Below, in pieces: positions 8,572-16,367 of a stretch of 64,000 nucleotides of DNA. Under the pieces are notes generated by a model that was not told the DNA's origin, searched no databases, and saw nothing but the letters and a program-made list of their open reading frames with translations. Numbering within the stretch: position 1 is the first letter of the stretch; every line of letters starts with the position of its first letter. Source of the stretch: Parapedobacter defluvii (GTDB taxonomy: Bacteria; Bacteroidota; Bacteroidia; Sphingobacteriales; Sphingobacteriaceae); the NCBI RefSeq assembly GCF_014642075.1, contig NZ_BMIK01000009.1, positions 1 to 64,000 of the forward strand, read 5' to 3'. The position numbers and the translations under genes are program-made.

Positions 8572-9633
8572 ATGAAAACGACCATTTTAGTAATCGAAGA
8601 CAACGAAGAAATCTGCGAGAACATCGCCGGAATACTGAAGATCGGCGGATACGATGTGCTGACCGCATTCGACGGTAAATCGGGCGTGGAGAAAGCCCTG
8701 AAACACAAGCCGAACCTCGTGCTTTGCGACATCATGATGCCTGAACTGGACGGGTATGGCGTGCTACACGTACTGTCAAGGCATCCGGATACCGCCGATA
8801 TCCCGTTTATTTTTCTGACCGCCAAGGCAGAGAAATCAGACTTCCGGAAAGGCATGGGCTTGGGTGCCGATGATTACCTGGTAAAGCCTTTTGACGGGAT
8901 GGAGCTGTTGGACACCGTGGCGATACGCCTCAAAAAAAGCGAGCAGTTAAAAACCTCTTTCGGCACCCAGCTAGATGACATCGATGCTTTTTTGGAGAAT
9001 GCGGGCCGATTGCCGGATTTGCTGGGTATTTCTGCCGAGAGACCACGGAAATCATACAAGAAGCGCGACCATATCTTTATGGAAGGCCAATGGCCCAACG
9101 AACTTTATTACATCATCCGGGGCGAAGTAAAAACCAGCCGCATCAATCCGGATGGAAAGGAATTGGTTACGGGCATGTTCCGGGAAGGGCAATTCATCGG
9201 ATACGTACCCTTGCTCAAGGATACGCCTTATACCGATAGTGCCGTTGCCTTGCAGGATACGGAAGTGGGGGTTATTCCCAAACACGATTTCCAGACACTG
9301 ATCCATACGAACCGTGAGATTGCTTCGAGGTTCATCAAGATCTTATCCAACAACTTGTTTGAAAATGAAAAGCGATTGCTGGAACTGGCCTACCAGTCTG
9401 TGCGGCAGCGTGTCGCCTCGGCGTTGACCTATCTTTACAGGCAGCAGGGCATCGCCGATAAGGCAATGCCGCTACTAACGGTGTCACGTAAAGACATCGC
9501 TGCCATTGTGGGGACCGCGCTGGAGTCGCTCAACCGTACACTTGCCGATTTCCGTGACGAGCACCTCATCAGCCTGACCGACGGAGGGATCAAAATTTTG
9601 GAAATCGGAAAGCTGGAACGAATCAGCCGTTAG
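8572..9633 (+). CDS. Response regulator fused to a CRP/FNR-type transcription factor
   Basis: A 353-residue protein. The receiver domain (1-120) has Asp53 in LCDIMMPELDG and Lys in YLVKPFDG. A cyclic-nucleotide-binding-like domain (about 155-260: DHIFMEGQWPNELYYIIRGEVK, FREGQFIGYVPLL) and a Crp-type winged helix (about 280-340) with recognition helix ALESLNRTLADF follow. The Glu and Arg used by FNR and CRP to read the GA step of the half-site are kept. The effector domain shows none of the FNR [4Fe-4S] cysteines, so phosphorylation by the upstream kinase rather than oxygen itself is the probable trigger. It is the best candidate to bind the six RTGAY-N4-RTCAY palindromes in this island. Confidence 0.9.
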   Translation: MKTTILVIEDNEEICENIAGILKIGGYDVLTAFDGKSGVEKALKHKPNLVLCDIMMPELDGYGVLHVLSRHPDTADIPFIFLTAKAEKSDFRKGMGLGADDYLVKPFDGMELLDTVAIRLKKSEQLKTSFGTQLDDIDAFLENAGRLPDLLGISAERPRKSYKKRDHIFMEGQWPNELYYIIRGEVKTSRINPDGKELVTGMFREGQFIGYVPLLKDTPYTDSAVALQDTEVGVIPKHDFQTLIHTNREIASRFIKILSNNLFENEKRLLELAYQSVRQRVASALTYLYRQQGIADKAMPLLTVSRKDIAAIVGTALESLNRTLADFRDEHLISLTDGGIKILEIGKLERISR

Positions 9634-9673
9634 CCAAAACGGGATGGGTTCCGAATAAAAATCACGGACGGGT

Positions 9674-9687
9674 ATGATCGTTATCAT
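9674..9687. promoter_or_regulatory. FNR-box-like palindrome, site 2
   Basis: A perfect dyad, ATGAT-CGTT-ATCAT, about 70 bases before the BON-domain gene. A possible -7 element TAACTTTT lies at 9735-9742. Confidence 0.68.
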
Positions 9688-9756
9688 CGGACTTCAAATC
9701 GCCGGAAGCTTAATTTAGCCATTAAGTAATTCGTTAACTTTTAAATGTTAAATACA

Positions 9757-10413
9757 ATGAAAACCAACGAACAATTGCAACGCGACGTTATGGATGAACT
9801 GAAATGGGATCCAATGGTCGCAGCTTCGGAAATCGGCGTTTCCGCGAAGGACGGCGTAATCACACTGAGCGGATACGTGGACAGTTTTTCCAAGAAGTAT
9901 GCTGCAGAAAAAGCGGCGATGCGGGTAAATGGAGTGGTGGCGGTCGCGGAAGATATCCAGGTCCGATTCAGCAAAGCCGGCCGGCGTGACGATACGGCTA
10001 TCGCCGAAGCGATCCTGAACGCATTCAAGTGGAATACACTGGTGCCTGAATCAAAGTTGAAAGTGAAGGTGGAAGAGGGTTGGGTAACACTCGAAGGCGC
10101 CGTCGATTGGCAGTTCGAAAAGGATGCGGCATACAAAGCAGTGCGGGATATTGCCGGCGTACGGAGCATTACGAATGCCATTACCCTGAAACCTCGTTTG
10201 GAAAAGATTGATATCGAAAAAACAATCAGGCAGGCGCTTCACCGGAGGGCCACCGTCAATGCGGATAACATCAGGGTACGCACCGAAGGCGGCAAGGTAA
10301 TATTGAATGGAAAGGCCAATACATGGAATGAGCGGCGGGAGGTCGAAAAAGCCGTTTGGGCTTCTCCGGGTGTAACCGACGTGGAGGATAACATCGCCAT
10401 TACTGCGCTGTAA
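9757..10413 (+). CDS. Triple BON-domain protein (OsmY-like)
   Basis: A 218-residue protein built of three BON repeats (about 3-70, 80-147 and 150-217), each with the pattern V.V..G.V.L.G.V....E...A...A....GV..V.N.I (for example VEEGWVTLEGAVDWQFEKDAAYKAVRDIAGVRSITNAI). There is no signal peptide, so unlike OsmY it should be cytoplasmic. I start at ATG 9757; an in-frame ATG at 9745 is possible. BON domains are thought to bind phospholipid or membrane surfaces and are common in osmotic or anoxic stress genes. It is followed by a universal stress protein gene 66 bases on, probably in the same transcript. Confidence 0.88.
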   Translation: MKTNEQLQRDVMDELKWDPMVAASEIGVSAKDGVITLSGYVDSFSKKYAAEKAAMRVNGVVAVAEDIQVRFSKAGRRDDTAIAEAILNAFKWNTLVPESKLKVKVEEGWVTLEGAVDWQFEKDAAYKAVRDIAGVRSITNAITLKPRLEKIDIEKTIRQALHRRATVNADNIRVRTEGGKVILNGKANTWNERREVEKAVWASPGVTDVEDNIAITAL

Positions 10414-10479
10414 GTTAAATCAAGCAGTGTGTCAAAGAGCCGCATCGAGTTTAGCGGTGCGGCCCTAAAAAATAACGTT

Positions 10480-11322
10480 ATGAAACAGCTGTTATGTCCT
10501 TTTGATTTCTCGGCAGCGGCCGTAAATGCCGCAAAATATGCAGCGCATCTCGCGCAGGACCGCAATAGAGATTTGGTGCTGCTTTACGTAGAGCAGGTAT
10601 CCGCGTGGCATGGTGTAGTGCCCGAGGCACCGGGTGCGCTCCCCCTGGCCGACGACGGGGCGCGGGGCACGAAAGAACAGTTGCAATCCTATGCCGCTTC
10701 CTTAGAACACGAATTTAAGATCCGGTGTACGGCGGATCTGCGGACATACATAGCGACTGTTTCAGATGCGTTGGGAAAAGCAATTTCGCTTGGCGATTTT
10801 GAACTGATCGTGATGGGTACCGGCGGTGCAGACACGGAAATGGACCACCTTTTCGGAACAACCACCTATCAGGTAATCCGGGATGCCCGTAAACCGTTGC
10901 TGCTCGTTCCGGAAAATTGTCGGTTTGAAAAGCCTTCAAGAATTTTGTATGCTACAGACTACTGTCCGGATGACCTGAGCCATATCACCGGACTGTTGAC
11001 ACTGTTTGCACGGTACCGACCGGAATTGACGGTATTCCATGTCAGCAAAAAGCGGACAGCGGTCAGCGACGAAGTCTTCCGGTGCTTCCGCAACGTCCTT
11101 GAGGATGACTTGGGCCAGAAGCGGAACATCCGGTTTAAACGGGCGGTGGGCGACGATGTGCCGGGCATCCTGACCGATGTGATGCACGACTACGACCTGC
11201 TGGTATTGTTTACACGGCACCGTAACCTTGTGTCGAGCATATTTCAGCGCAGGACACTCCGTAAACTGAGCCTCTCTCCGGATTTTCCGATGTTGGTGTT
11301 CCCCTACCAAATGGACCGCTAA
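10480..11322 (+). CDS. Universal stress protein, tandem UspA domains
   Basis: A 280-residue protein with two Usp folds. The first (about 1-145) starts KQLLCPFDFSAAAVNAAKYAAHLA and keeps the ATP-binding loop MGTGGADTEMDHLFGTTTYQVI (G-x2-G-x9-G-T/S). The second (about 150-280) begins SRILYATDYCPDDLSHI and lacks that loop. The start at ATG 10480 is chosen because the Usp strand begins immediately; the region upstream is a leader. Role: cytoplasmic stress or energy-starvation survival factor. It lies in the same unit as the BON gene and convergent with the alcohol dehydrogenase gene. Confidence 0.9.
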   Translation: MKQLLCPFDFSAAAVNAAKYAAHLAQDRNRDLVLLYVEQVSAWHGVVPEAPGALPLADDGARGTKEQLQSYAASLEHEFKIRCTADLRTYIATVSDALGKAISLGDFELIVMGTGGADTEMDHLFGTTTYQVIRDARKPLLLVPENCRFEKPSRILYATDYCPDDLSHITGLLTLFARYRPELTVFHVSKKRTAVSDEVFRCFRNVLEDDLGQKRNIRFKRAVGDDVPGILTDVMHDYDLLVLFTRHRNLVSSIFQRRTLRKLSLSPDFPMLVFPYQMDR

Positions 11323-11341
11323 GCCATTGCTTCGTGGCTTG
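11320..11341. terminator. Weak hairpin between convergent genes
   Basis: AAGCCA/TGGCTT with an 8-nt loop lies just after the Usp stop. It is short and lacks a T-run, so it is only a possible terminator. Confidence 0.35.
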
Positions 11342-11346
11342 TACCA

Positions 11347-12378
11347 TCACTCCATCACCAACACACTGGCACCCCTTGTATTTTTCCATTTCAGGTTAAC
11401 CAGCGCCTGATTGGCCATTTCAAAGGGATAAAGCTGGATGTCGGGCCTGAGGGGAATGGCGGCTGCAAGTTTGAGAAACGCACTGACGTCCTCGCGGGTG
11501 ATATTGGCAACGCTTTTGATTTCTTTTTCCATCCATAGATGTTCGTGATAGCGCAGTTCAAGCAGTGCATGCTGGTCGGTCTGCTCTTTACGGATGGCAT
11601 TGATGACCAATCTTCCGCCGGGTTTAAGGTGGCGCAGGGCGCTCAGAACCGGTGTCCAAACGGGCGTGGTGTCGATGATGGCTTGGATGGGAAACGGAGG
11701 AGTGTCGGTGGTGTTTCCTGCCCAATGGGCACCCAGCGACCGGGCGAAGGCCTGCTCTTCGGAACTGCGGGCAAAGACCAGGATGCGTGACGATGGATAA
11801 AGATAGCTTGCCGTCTGGAGCACCAGGTGGCCGGATGCCCCGAAGCCGGTAAGCCCCAATATATCTCCGTCTCTGATGCCGGCAAGCTTCAATGCCCGGT
11901 ACCCGATGGCTCCGGCACACAAAAGCGGCGCGGCCTCAGCGTCCGAAAACACATCGGGAAGGGCATAGGCATATTTTTCATCGACCACCATGTATTCGGC
12001 ATAGCCTCCATTGGCATCCCGGCCGGTAGCCCTAAATTCCGGGCACAGGTTTTCCTGCGCCCGTTGGCAATATTCGCAGGTGCCGCACGCCGAATAAATC
12101 CAGGCTACGCCCACCCGATCCCCTACGGCGAAACGGCTGGCTTCGTACCCTCGTTGGTGGATATGCCCCACCACCTGGTGCCCGGGGATCACCGGATAAT
12201 AAAGCGGCACCGTCCGGCCCTCGATTTCATCCAGTTCGGTATGGCAGACCCCGCAACAGGATACCCGGATGAGGACATCGGTGGGGCCTGGTTCGGGTAG
12301 CGGCAGTTCGACCGCTTTCAGCGGACGGCTGTCCTTGCTAAGGTCAGATACACCGTGAAGTCTCCATGCTTTCATCAC
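11347..12378 (-). CDS. Zinc-dependent alcohol dehydrogenase (MDR superfamily)
   Basis: A 343-residue member of the medium-chain dehydrogenase family. The catalytic zinc ligands are visible in GVCHTELDEIEG and GHQVVGH, and the structural zinc cysteines in CGTCEYCQRAQENLC. The NAD(P) fold has GLTGFGASGHLVLQ, and the protein ends NTRGASVLVME. It resembles the AdhA-type zinc-binding alcohol dehydrogenases found in anaerobic-stress clusters; the substrate is probably a short-chain alcohol or aldehyde. The dodecin gene lies 13 bases upstream on the same strand, so the two are likely an operon driven by the promoter near 12600-12680. A second ATG three bases downstream is an equally good start. Confidence 0.92.
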   Translation of the reverse strand: MMKAWRLHGVSDLSKDSRPLKAVELPLPEPGPTDVLIRVSCCGVCHTELDEIEGRTVPLYYPVIPGHQVVGHIHQRGYEASRFAVGDRVGVAWIYSACGTCEYCQRAQENLCPEFRATGRDANGGYAEYMVVDEKYAYALPDVFSDAEAAPLLCAGAIGYRALKLAGIRDGDILGLTGFGASGHLVLQTASYLYPSSRILVFARSSEEQAFARSLGAHWAGNTTDTPPFPIQAIIDTTPVWTPVLSALRHLKPGGRLVINAIRKEQTDQHALLELRYHEHLWMEKEIKSVANITREDVSAFLKLAAAIPLRPDIQLYPFEMANQALVNLKWKNTRGASVLVME

Positions 12379-12391
12379 TACAGTTTATCGG

Positions 12392-12595
12392 CTACTGCCA
12401 CAGTTCAAAACTGATCTTGCAGGTAATGCGGTATTCGGTGATTTTTCCGTCTGCTACGGTGGCGCTCTGATCCACGATGTAGACGGAACGGACGTTTTCC
12501 AATGTTTTGCAGGCCTCGTTGATGGCTGCTTGGGCGGCATCTTCCCAACCGGTGGTCGAGTTGGCCAGTACTTCGATGACTTTTAAGACAGACAT
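12392..12595 (-). CDS. Dodecin family flavin-binding protein
   Basis: A 67-residue protein with the dodecin pattern: VLKVIEVLANSTTGWEDAAQAAINEACKTLENVRSVYIVDQSATV then ITEYRITCKISFEL. The Trp in TGWEDA is the flavin-stacking residue in characterised dodecins. Dodecins form dodecamers that store or buffer flavin in the cytoplasm. It is the first gene of a probable operon with the alcohol dehydrogenase. The palindrome at 12665-12678 lies 70 bases upstream. Confidence 0.9.
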   Translation of the reverse strand: MSVLKVIEVLANSTTGWEDAAQAAINEACKTLENVRSVYIVDQSATVADGKITEYRITCKISFELWQ

Positions 12596-12664
12596 AATGC
12601 ATGTATTTTTATATGTGAACCAATTGAATTACGTGCAAGTTATTGCCATTTGCGTGTTTTCGGG

Positions 12665-12678
12665 ATGACCGCTGTCAT
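12665..12678. promoter_or_regulatory. FNR-box-like palindrome, site 3
   Basis: A perfect dyad, ATGAC-CGCT-GTCAT, in the divergent gap between dodecin and a Usp gene. It probably serves the dodecin-dehydrogenase operon. Confidence 0.68.
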
Positions 12679-12754
12679 AGCCGGTTGGGAATTTTGTCAT
12701 ATCGGAGCAGGTCACCATCCCCGGCGAGACCATCGCTGTGCAAAGAGGTTATCA

Positions 12755-12768
12755 ATGATATCAATCAT
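12755..12768. promoter_or_regulatory. FNR-box-like palindrome, site 4
   Basis: A perfect dyad, ATGAT-ATCA-ATCAT, 89 bases upstream of the Usp ATG. A -7-like TACTTTCG lies at 12814-12821, which places the site near -62. Confidence 0.68.
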
Positions 12769-12856
12769 CGGAAGCCGGGGTAACCGTCATTCGCCGCTAC
12801 ACATCGGTCGGCTTACTTTCGAAGTGAAATAGTTCATCACATAAATCATTTAAAAA

Positions 12857-13693
12857 ATGAAAACGCTTCTGATACCCACAGACTTTTCACGGCATGCGTA
12901 CCAGGCATGCCTCTACGCCGCAGGAATGGCAGCCAGGCACGGCTGGAAACTGCACCTGCTGCACGTATATCAATCGTTTTATGCCGTATCGGCGTATCCC
13001 GGCGTTACCGGGGCCGCATGGGTTGAAATAAAGGATGCCACAGACCAGCAAATGGCGGAACTTATAGAGAAATTGAAAAAGCAATTTCCTGCCATTTCCA
13101 TATCCGGTGAAAACCGGGAAGGGACAATGGCGGATACGGTCGCTAATTTTGCGCGCGAAAAAAATGTAAATCTGATCGTGATGGGTACACAGGGTGCCAC
13201 GGGCCTGAAATACGCCGTGTTGGGCAGCAATACGTTTGCCGTCATCCTTAAATCACCGGTTCCGGTGGTGGCCATCCCGGCCAGGATATCCACATTCCGC
13301 ATGGATCGGGTAGGATTTGCGGTGAATTACCATGCCACTGAGGTTACAGCGCTGGAGGATTTTACGACATTGATGGATCGTCCGGTGGTCATTACCCTGT
13401 TTCACTTTTACGAAAAGGGAAAACAGGAAGAGACAAAAAAAATGCAGAAATGGGCAAAACGTTTCGAAAAGATCGCAACCGGTTCAGATGCGGAATTACA
13501 GTTCAAGCTGGCAATCTCCCGCAACCTCCCGGTGAGCATCAACCGCATGGTTGCCCGGGAGCAGTTGGATGCGTTGGTGATGACCCCGATGGACAAGCCG
13601 TTCTTCAGCCGTATGTTTTCGAAACAACTGATCAAGGTTATCGCCCACAAACCGACCGTGCCTGTGTTCTTCATGAAAACCGACGAGCGGTAG
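12857..13693 (+). CDS. Universal stress protein, tandem UspA domains
   Basis: A 278-residue protein with two Usp folds. The N-terminal one opens KTLLIPTDFSRHAYQACLYAAGMA and keeps the nucleotide loop MGTQGATGLKYAVLGSNTFAVI. The C-terminal one (from about 150) is degenerate but ends with the usual VIAHKPTVPVFFMKT strand. A likely cytoplasmic ATP-binding stress protein. It is monocistronic, with its own palindrome (12755-12768) and convergent to hsp20 across a strong hairpin. Confidence 0.9.
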   Translation: MKTLLIPTDFSRHAYQACLYAAGMAARHGWKLHLLHVYQSFYAVSAYPGVTGAAWVEIKDATDQQMAELIEKLKKQFPAISISGENREGTMADTVANFAREKNVNLIVMGTQGATGLKYAVLGSNTFAVILKSPVPVVAIPARISTFRMDRVGFAVNYHATEVTALEDFTTLMDRPVVITLFHFYEKGKQEETKKMQKWAKRFEKIATGSDAELQFKLAISRNLPVSINRMVAREQLDALVMTPMDKPFFSRMFSKQLIKVIAHKPTVPVFFMKTDER

Positions 13694-13699
13694 GGATAA

Positions 13700-13727
13700 G
13701 TTGGTGCAGGACCCATCCTGCACCAAC
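13700..13727. terminator. Bidirectional terminator between Usp and hsp20
   Basis: A 12-bp perfect stem, GTTGGTGCAGGA/TCCTGCACCAAC, with a 4-nt loop lies between two convergent genes. Confidence 0.75.
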
Positions 13728-13738
13728 GGTTGGCTATC

Positions 13739-14200
13739 TTAGGAAACCGGTATGGCACGCGCCGGTTGCTCAGGGGTTTCCTCGGTCTTCGGAATCGTGA
13801 TTTTAAGGATGCCATCGGTATAGGAAGCGCTGATATCGGATTCTTTCACCGAATCGGGCAGCGTAAACGAACGGCTGAAGGAATTGAAAGAATACTCCTT
13901 GCGGGAGTAGCCGTTTTTCTTTTCTTCTTTCTCTTCCTGTTTCTCGCTGCTGATGGTCAGGGTATGGTTTTCTACCTCCAATTTGAAATCGTCGCGCTTC
14001 AATCCGGGCGCGGCCAACTCAAGGAGGTAAGCCTGGGGCGTTTCGGAGATGTTTGCCGAAGGTACGCTCAACCCAAGGCGCCTGCTGAACAAACCTAAAT
14101 CTGAATCGAAGAAATCGCGATCCCAAAAGGAACTGATTGGACTCAGCCAGTCTGACATCACCGACGGGAGACTGGTCTTTTTTCTGACTGTAGTACTCAT
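13739..14200 (-). CDS. Small heat-shock protein Hsp20
   Basis: A 153-residue alpha-crystallin-type chaperone. The N-terminal arm (1-45) is rich in Phe and Trp (SDWLSPISSFWDRDFF). The crystallin domain runs from about 48 to 145, with ELAAPGLKRDDFKLEVENHTLTI, the lysine/glutamate-rich loop, the conserved FSRSFTLPDSV and the terminal A.Y.DGILKITIPK. A C-terminal ARAIPVS holds the I-x-V/I-type anchoring motif. ATG 14200 is chosen over a start at 14260, which would add 20 residues unlike the family. It prevents protein aggregation in the cytoplasm. Divergent from the BON operon, sharing the site at 14247-14260. Confidence 0.93.
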   Translation of the reverse strand: MSTTVRKKTSLPSVMSDWLSPISSFWDRDFFDSDLGLFSRRLGLSVPSANISETPQAYLLELAAPGLKRDDFKLEVENHTLTISSEKQEEKEEKKNGYSRKEYSFNSFSRSFTLPDSVKESDISASYTDGILKITIPKTEETPEQPARAIPVS

Positions 14201-14246
14201 AACTTGTATTTTTTGGCTAAGGTACCCGAAACGGTAACGCCCCTGA

Positions 14247-14260
14247 ATGACAAAAATCAC
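14247..14260. promoter_or_regulatory. FNR-box-like palindrome, site 5 (imperfect)
   Basis: ATGAC-AAAA-ATCAC sits between divergent hsp20 and the BON operon. A -7-like CATATTTG at 14305-14312 for the BON operon would put the site near -63. Confidence 0.5.
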
Positions 14261-14340
14261 CGATGCTGCAGAGATTGATCATGCGGAAAGCCGGATTGCC
14301 GTGCCATATTTGAACAACAGAAATGTTAATTTTTTCAGTC

Positions 14341-14811
14341 ATGGAAACAGACACAACCATCCGGAAAACGCTGTTGGGCCTGATAAAGGCCAACGAGATA
14401 CTGAAGACCAAAGACATTGCGGTTGATGTAAATCAGGGCGTGGTCACGCTGAAGGGGTGCGTGCGGAATATGCGGGAGAAAAGAGAGGCCGAGCGGCTTG
14501 CGAAATATCTCCGGGAAGTGAGGGCTGTAGCGTTAGACCTACAGGTGGAATGTAAGGAGGCCGACGATGATACGCGCATCGCGGCTGAAATTGCGGAGGC
14601 ATTTGTGTGGGACCCACGACTGGCCGGAGAACGAATCAGCGTAGCGGTGGATAACGGCTGGGTGACATTGGATGGAGAAGTGGACGACTATTGCGGAAAA
14701 GTTGCCGCTTTCAATGCGGTCAATGACATCGAGCAGGTCAAAGGGATATCAAACCGGATTACCGTTAGGGTGCAAACAAAATATCAAAGACCACTACACG
14801 TAACAACATGA
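14341..14811 (+). CDS. Double BON-domain protein
   Basis: A 156-residue protein with two BON repeats (about 5-72 and 78-147): VNQGVVTLKGCVRNMREKREAERLAKYL and VDNGWVTLDGEVDDYCGKVAAFNAVNDIEQVKGISNRITV. There is no signal peptide. ATG 14341 is preferred to an upstream ATG at 14323. It is the first gene of a six-gene run (14341-18502) in which the next gene overlaps by 4 bases. Function is known only in general terms: lipid-binding stress proteins. Confidence 0.86.
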   Translation: METDTTIRKTLLGLIKANEILKTKDIAVDVNQGVVTLKGCVRNMREKREAERLAKYLREVRAVALDLQVECKEADDDTRIAAEIAEAFVWDPRLAGERISVAVDNGWVTLDGEVDDYCGKVAAFNAVNDIEQVKGISNRITVRVQTKYQRPLHVTT

Positions 14812-15278
14812 CAACTATACAGAAACAGATGCAACTGCCATCAAAAGAACAACTGTTGCGCGCCTGCATTGCAAAGCAGCGGGCGCTTATTGCAGATTTC
14901 AACCGAGGAATTAGGGAGCTTGATGGGGGCGGATCAACGGAATATGGTGCCGACCAACCGGGACTTGTCGAGGAAGTGGCCCTGCGGCATCGGCAGCTGA
15001 CAGACCAGCTGTTGTTTGCCCGCGAAGAGCTGAAGGTCCTGGAAGGAATGCACCTTTGGCTGGAAGAGCGCTATGACGAGGTGCAGTTGGGGAGCGTGGT
15101 GGCAACTGACAAGGGACTGTTTTACATTTCCGTCAGTATCGAGCGGTTTGAGGTGGATGGGACGCCTTTCATTGGCATTTCCCCCCAAAGCCCGCTGTAT
15201 AGGGCAATGGCCGGAAAAAAGAAAGGGGATTCATTTGCATTTGGCACAGAGGTGTATCAGATTCTGGAGATATGCTAA
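14808..15278 (+). CDS. GreA/GreB C-terminal-domain protein
   Basis: A 156-residue protein. The N-terminal part (about 15-95) is helical and likely coiled coil. The C-terminal part (about 100-156) matches the GreA/GreB FKBP-like domain, with IGISPQSPLYRAMAGKKKGDSFAFGTEVYQILEI. Gre factors and their paralogues bind the secondary channel of RNA polymerase. The usual acidic tip of GreA is not obvious here, so it may inhibit or tune polymerase rather than rescue it (inference). It overlaps the BON stop by 4 bases. Confidence 0.75.
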   Translation: MTTIQKQMQLPSKEQLLRACIAKQRALIADFNRGIRELDGGGSTEYGADQPGLVEEVALRHRQLTDQLLFAREELKVLEGMHLWLEERYDEVQLGSVVATDKGLFYISVSIERFEVDGTPFIGISPQSPLYRAMAGKKKGDSFAFGTEVYQILEIC

Positions 15279-15316
15279 ACGGGGAAATGCACGGGTAATA
15301 AATTGTATAAAAAGCC

Positions 15317-16357
15317 ATGGTCACGGTAAAAAGGGAAGGAGTGCTGCTCGAAAAGACCGTTTTGGGGTTTGAAAGCGCTGCGGTGTTCAACCCGGCAGTT
15401 TACCAGGACGGCGATGAGGTACATCTGTTTTACCGGGCGGTACGCAGGGGGAATTTTTCCACCATCGGCTATTGCCGTTTGCAGGGGGCATTACAGGTTG
15501 TGGAGCGTAGCAAAGTACCGCTGATCATTCCGCAGTATCCTTACGAACGCCAGGGAGTGGAAGACCCCCGTATTGTCAAAGTAGACAATAGCTATTACCT
15601 TTCATACACGGCTTACGACGGCATTACCGCGTTGGGTGCTTTGGCGGTTTCGGAAGACCTCCGGCACTTTGATAAAAAAGGAGTGATTGTACCCGAAGTA
15701 AACTTCAGGCGGTTTTCCGAATTGGTGCAAAGCGGTATGCGGTTGAATGAAAAGTATTTCAGGGAGCATCGCGAATACGCAGCCCATGGCTTATTGACGG
15801 CAGGGTTAAATTTATGGGATAAAAATGTTATTTTTTTTCCGGCCCGGATTGACGGAAACCTCGTATTTCTCCACCGGATCCGTCCGGGGATACAAATCGT
15901 CTCCGCCAGGAATATCCCTGACGAGCTGACAACCGATTTTTGGGAACGGTACCTGCTTAACTTTTCAGACCACATTGTCATGGAGCCTAAATATCCCCAT
16001 GAATCCAGCTACATCGGCGCCGGATGCCCGCCGTTATTGACGGATGAGGGCTGGTTGCTGATTTACCACGGTGTATACGATGGCCCCGAAGGGTATGTTT
16101 ACCATGCGTGCGCCGCCTTACTTGACAGGGACAATCCAAGCCGGGAAATTGCCCGCCTTCCCCGGCCGCTTTTGTCTCCCGAGGAAGACTGGGAAAAGCG
16201 GGGATATGTAAACAATGTTGTATTTCCTACAGGTACAGCCATATTCGGAGACCGGCTCTACATTTATTACGGTGCCGCAGACAGTCGGATAGCGGTGGCC
16301 TCGGTAAACCTGAAGGACCTGCTACAGGAATTGTCAGCGTCCAAATCGTTTTATTAA
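15317..16357 (+). CDS. GH130 family glycosidase / mannoside phosphorylase-like protein
   Basis: A 346-residue five-bladed beta-propeller protein of family GH130. Signatures are FNPAVYQDGDEVHLFYRAV, the hallmark GVEDPRIVKVDNSYYLSYTAYDG with the catalytic Asp, MEPKYPHESSYIGAGCPPL, GWLLIYHGV, and YINNV-like GYVNNVVFPTG. Known members phosphorolyse or hydrolyse beta-mannosides. There is no signal peptide, so it acts in the cytoplasm. Together with the next-door GT4 glycosyltransferase it probably makes or recycles an intracellular mannose-containing glycan during stress; this is inferred from context. Confidence 0.88.
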   Translation: MVTVKREGVLLEKTVLGFESAAVFNPAVYQDGDEVHLFYRAVRRGNFSTIGYCRLQGALQVVERSKVPLIIPQYPYERQGVEDPRIVKVDNSYYLSYTAYDGITALGALAVSEDLRHFDKKGVIVPEVNFRRFSELVQSGMRLNEKYFREHREYAAHGLLTAGLNLWDKNVIFFPARIDGNLVFLHRIRPGIQIVSARNIPDELTTDFWERYLLNFSDHIVMEPKYPHESSYIGAGCPPLLTDEGWLLIYHGVYDGPEGYVYHACAALLDRDNPSREIARLPRPLLSPEEDWEKRGYVNNVVFPTGTAIFGDRLYIYYGAADSRIAVASVNLKDLLQELSASKSFY

Positions 16358-16367
16358 TTTACTTATT

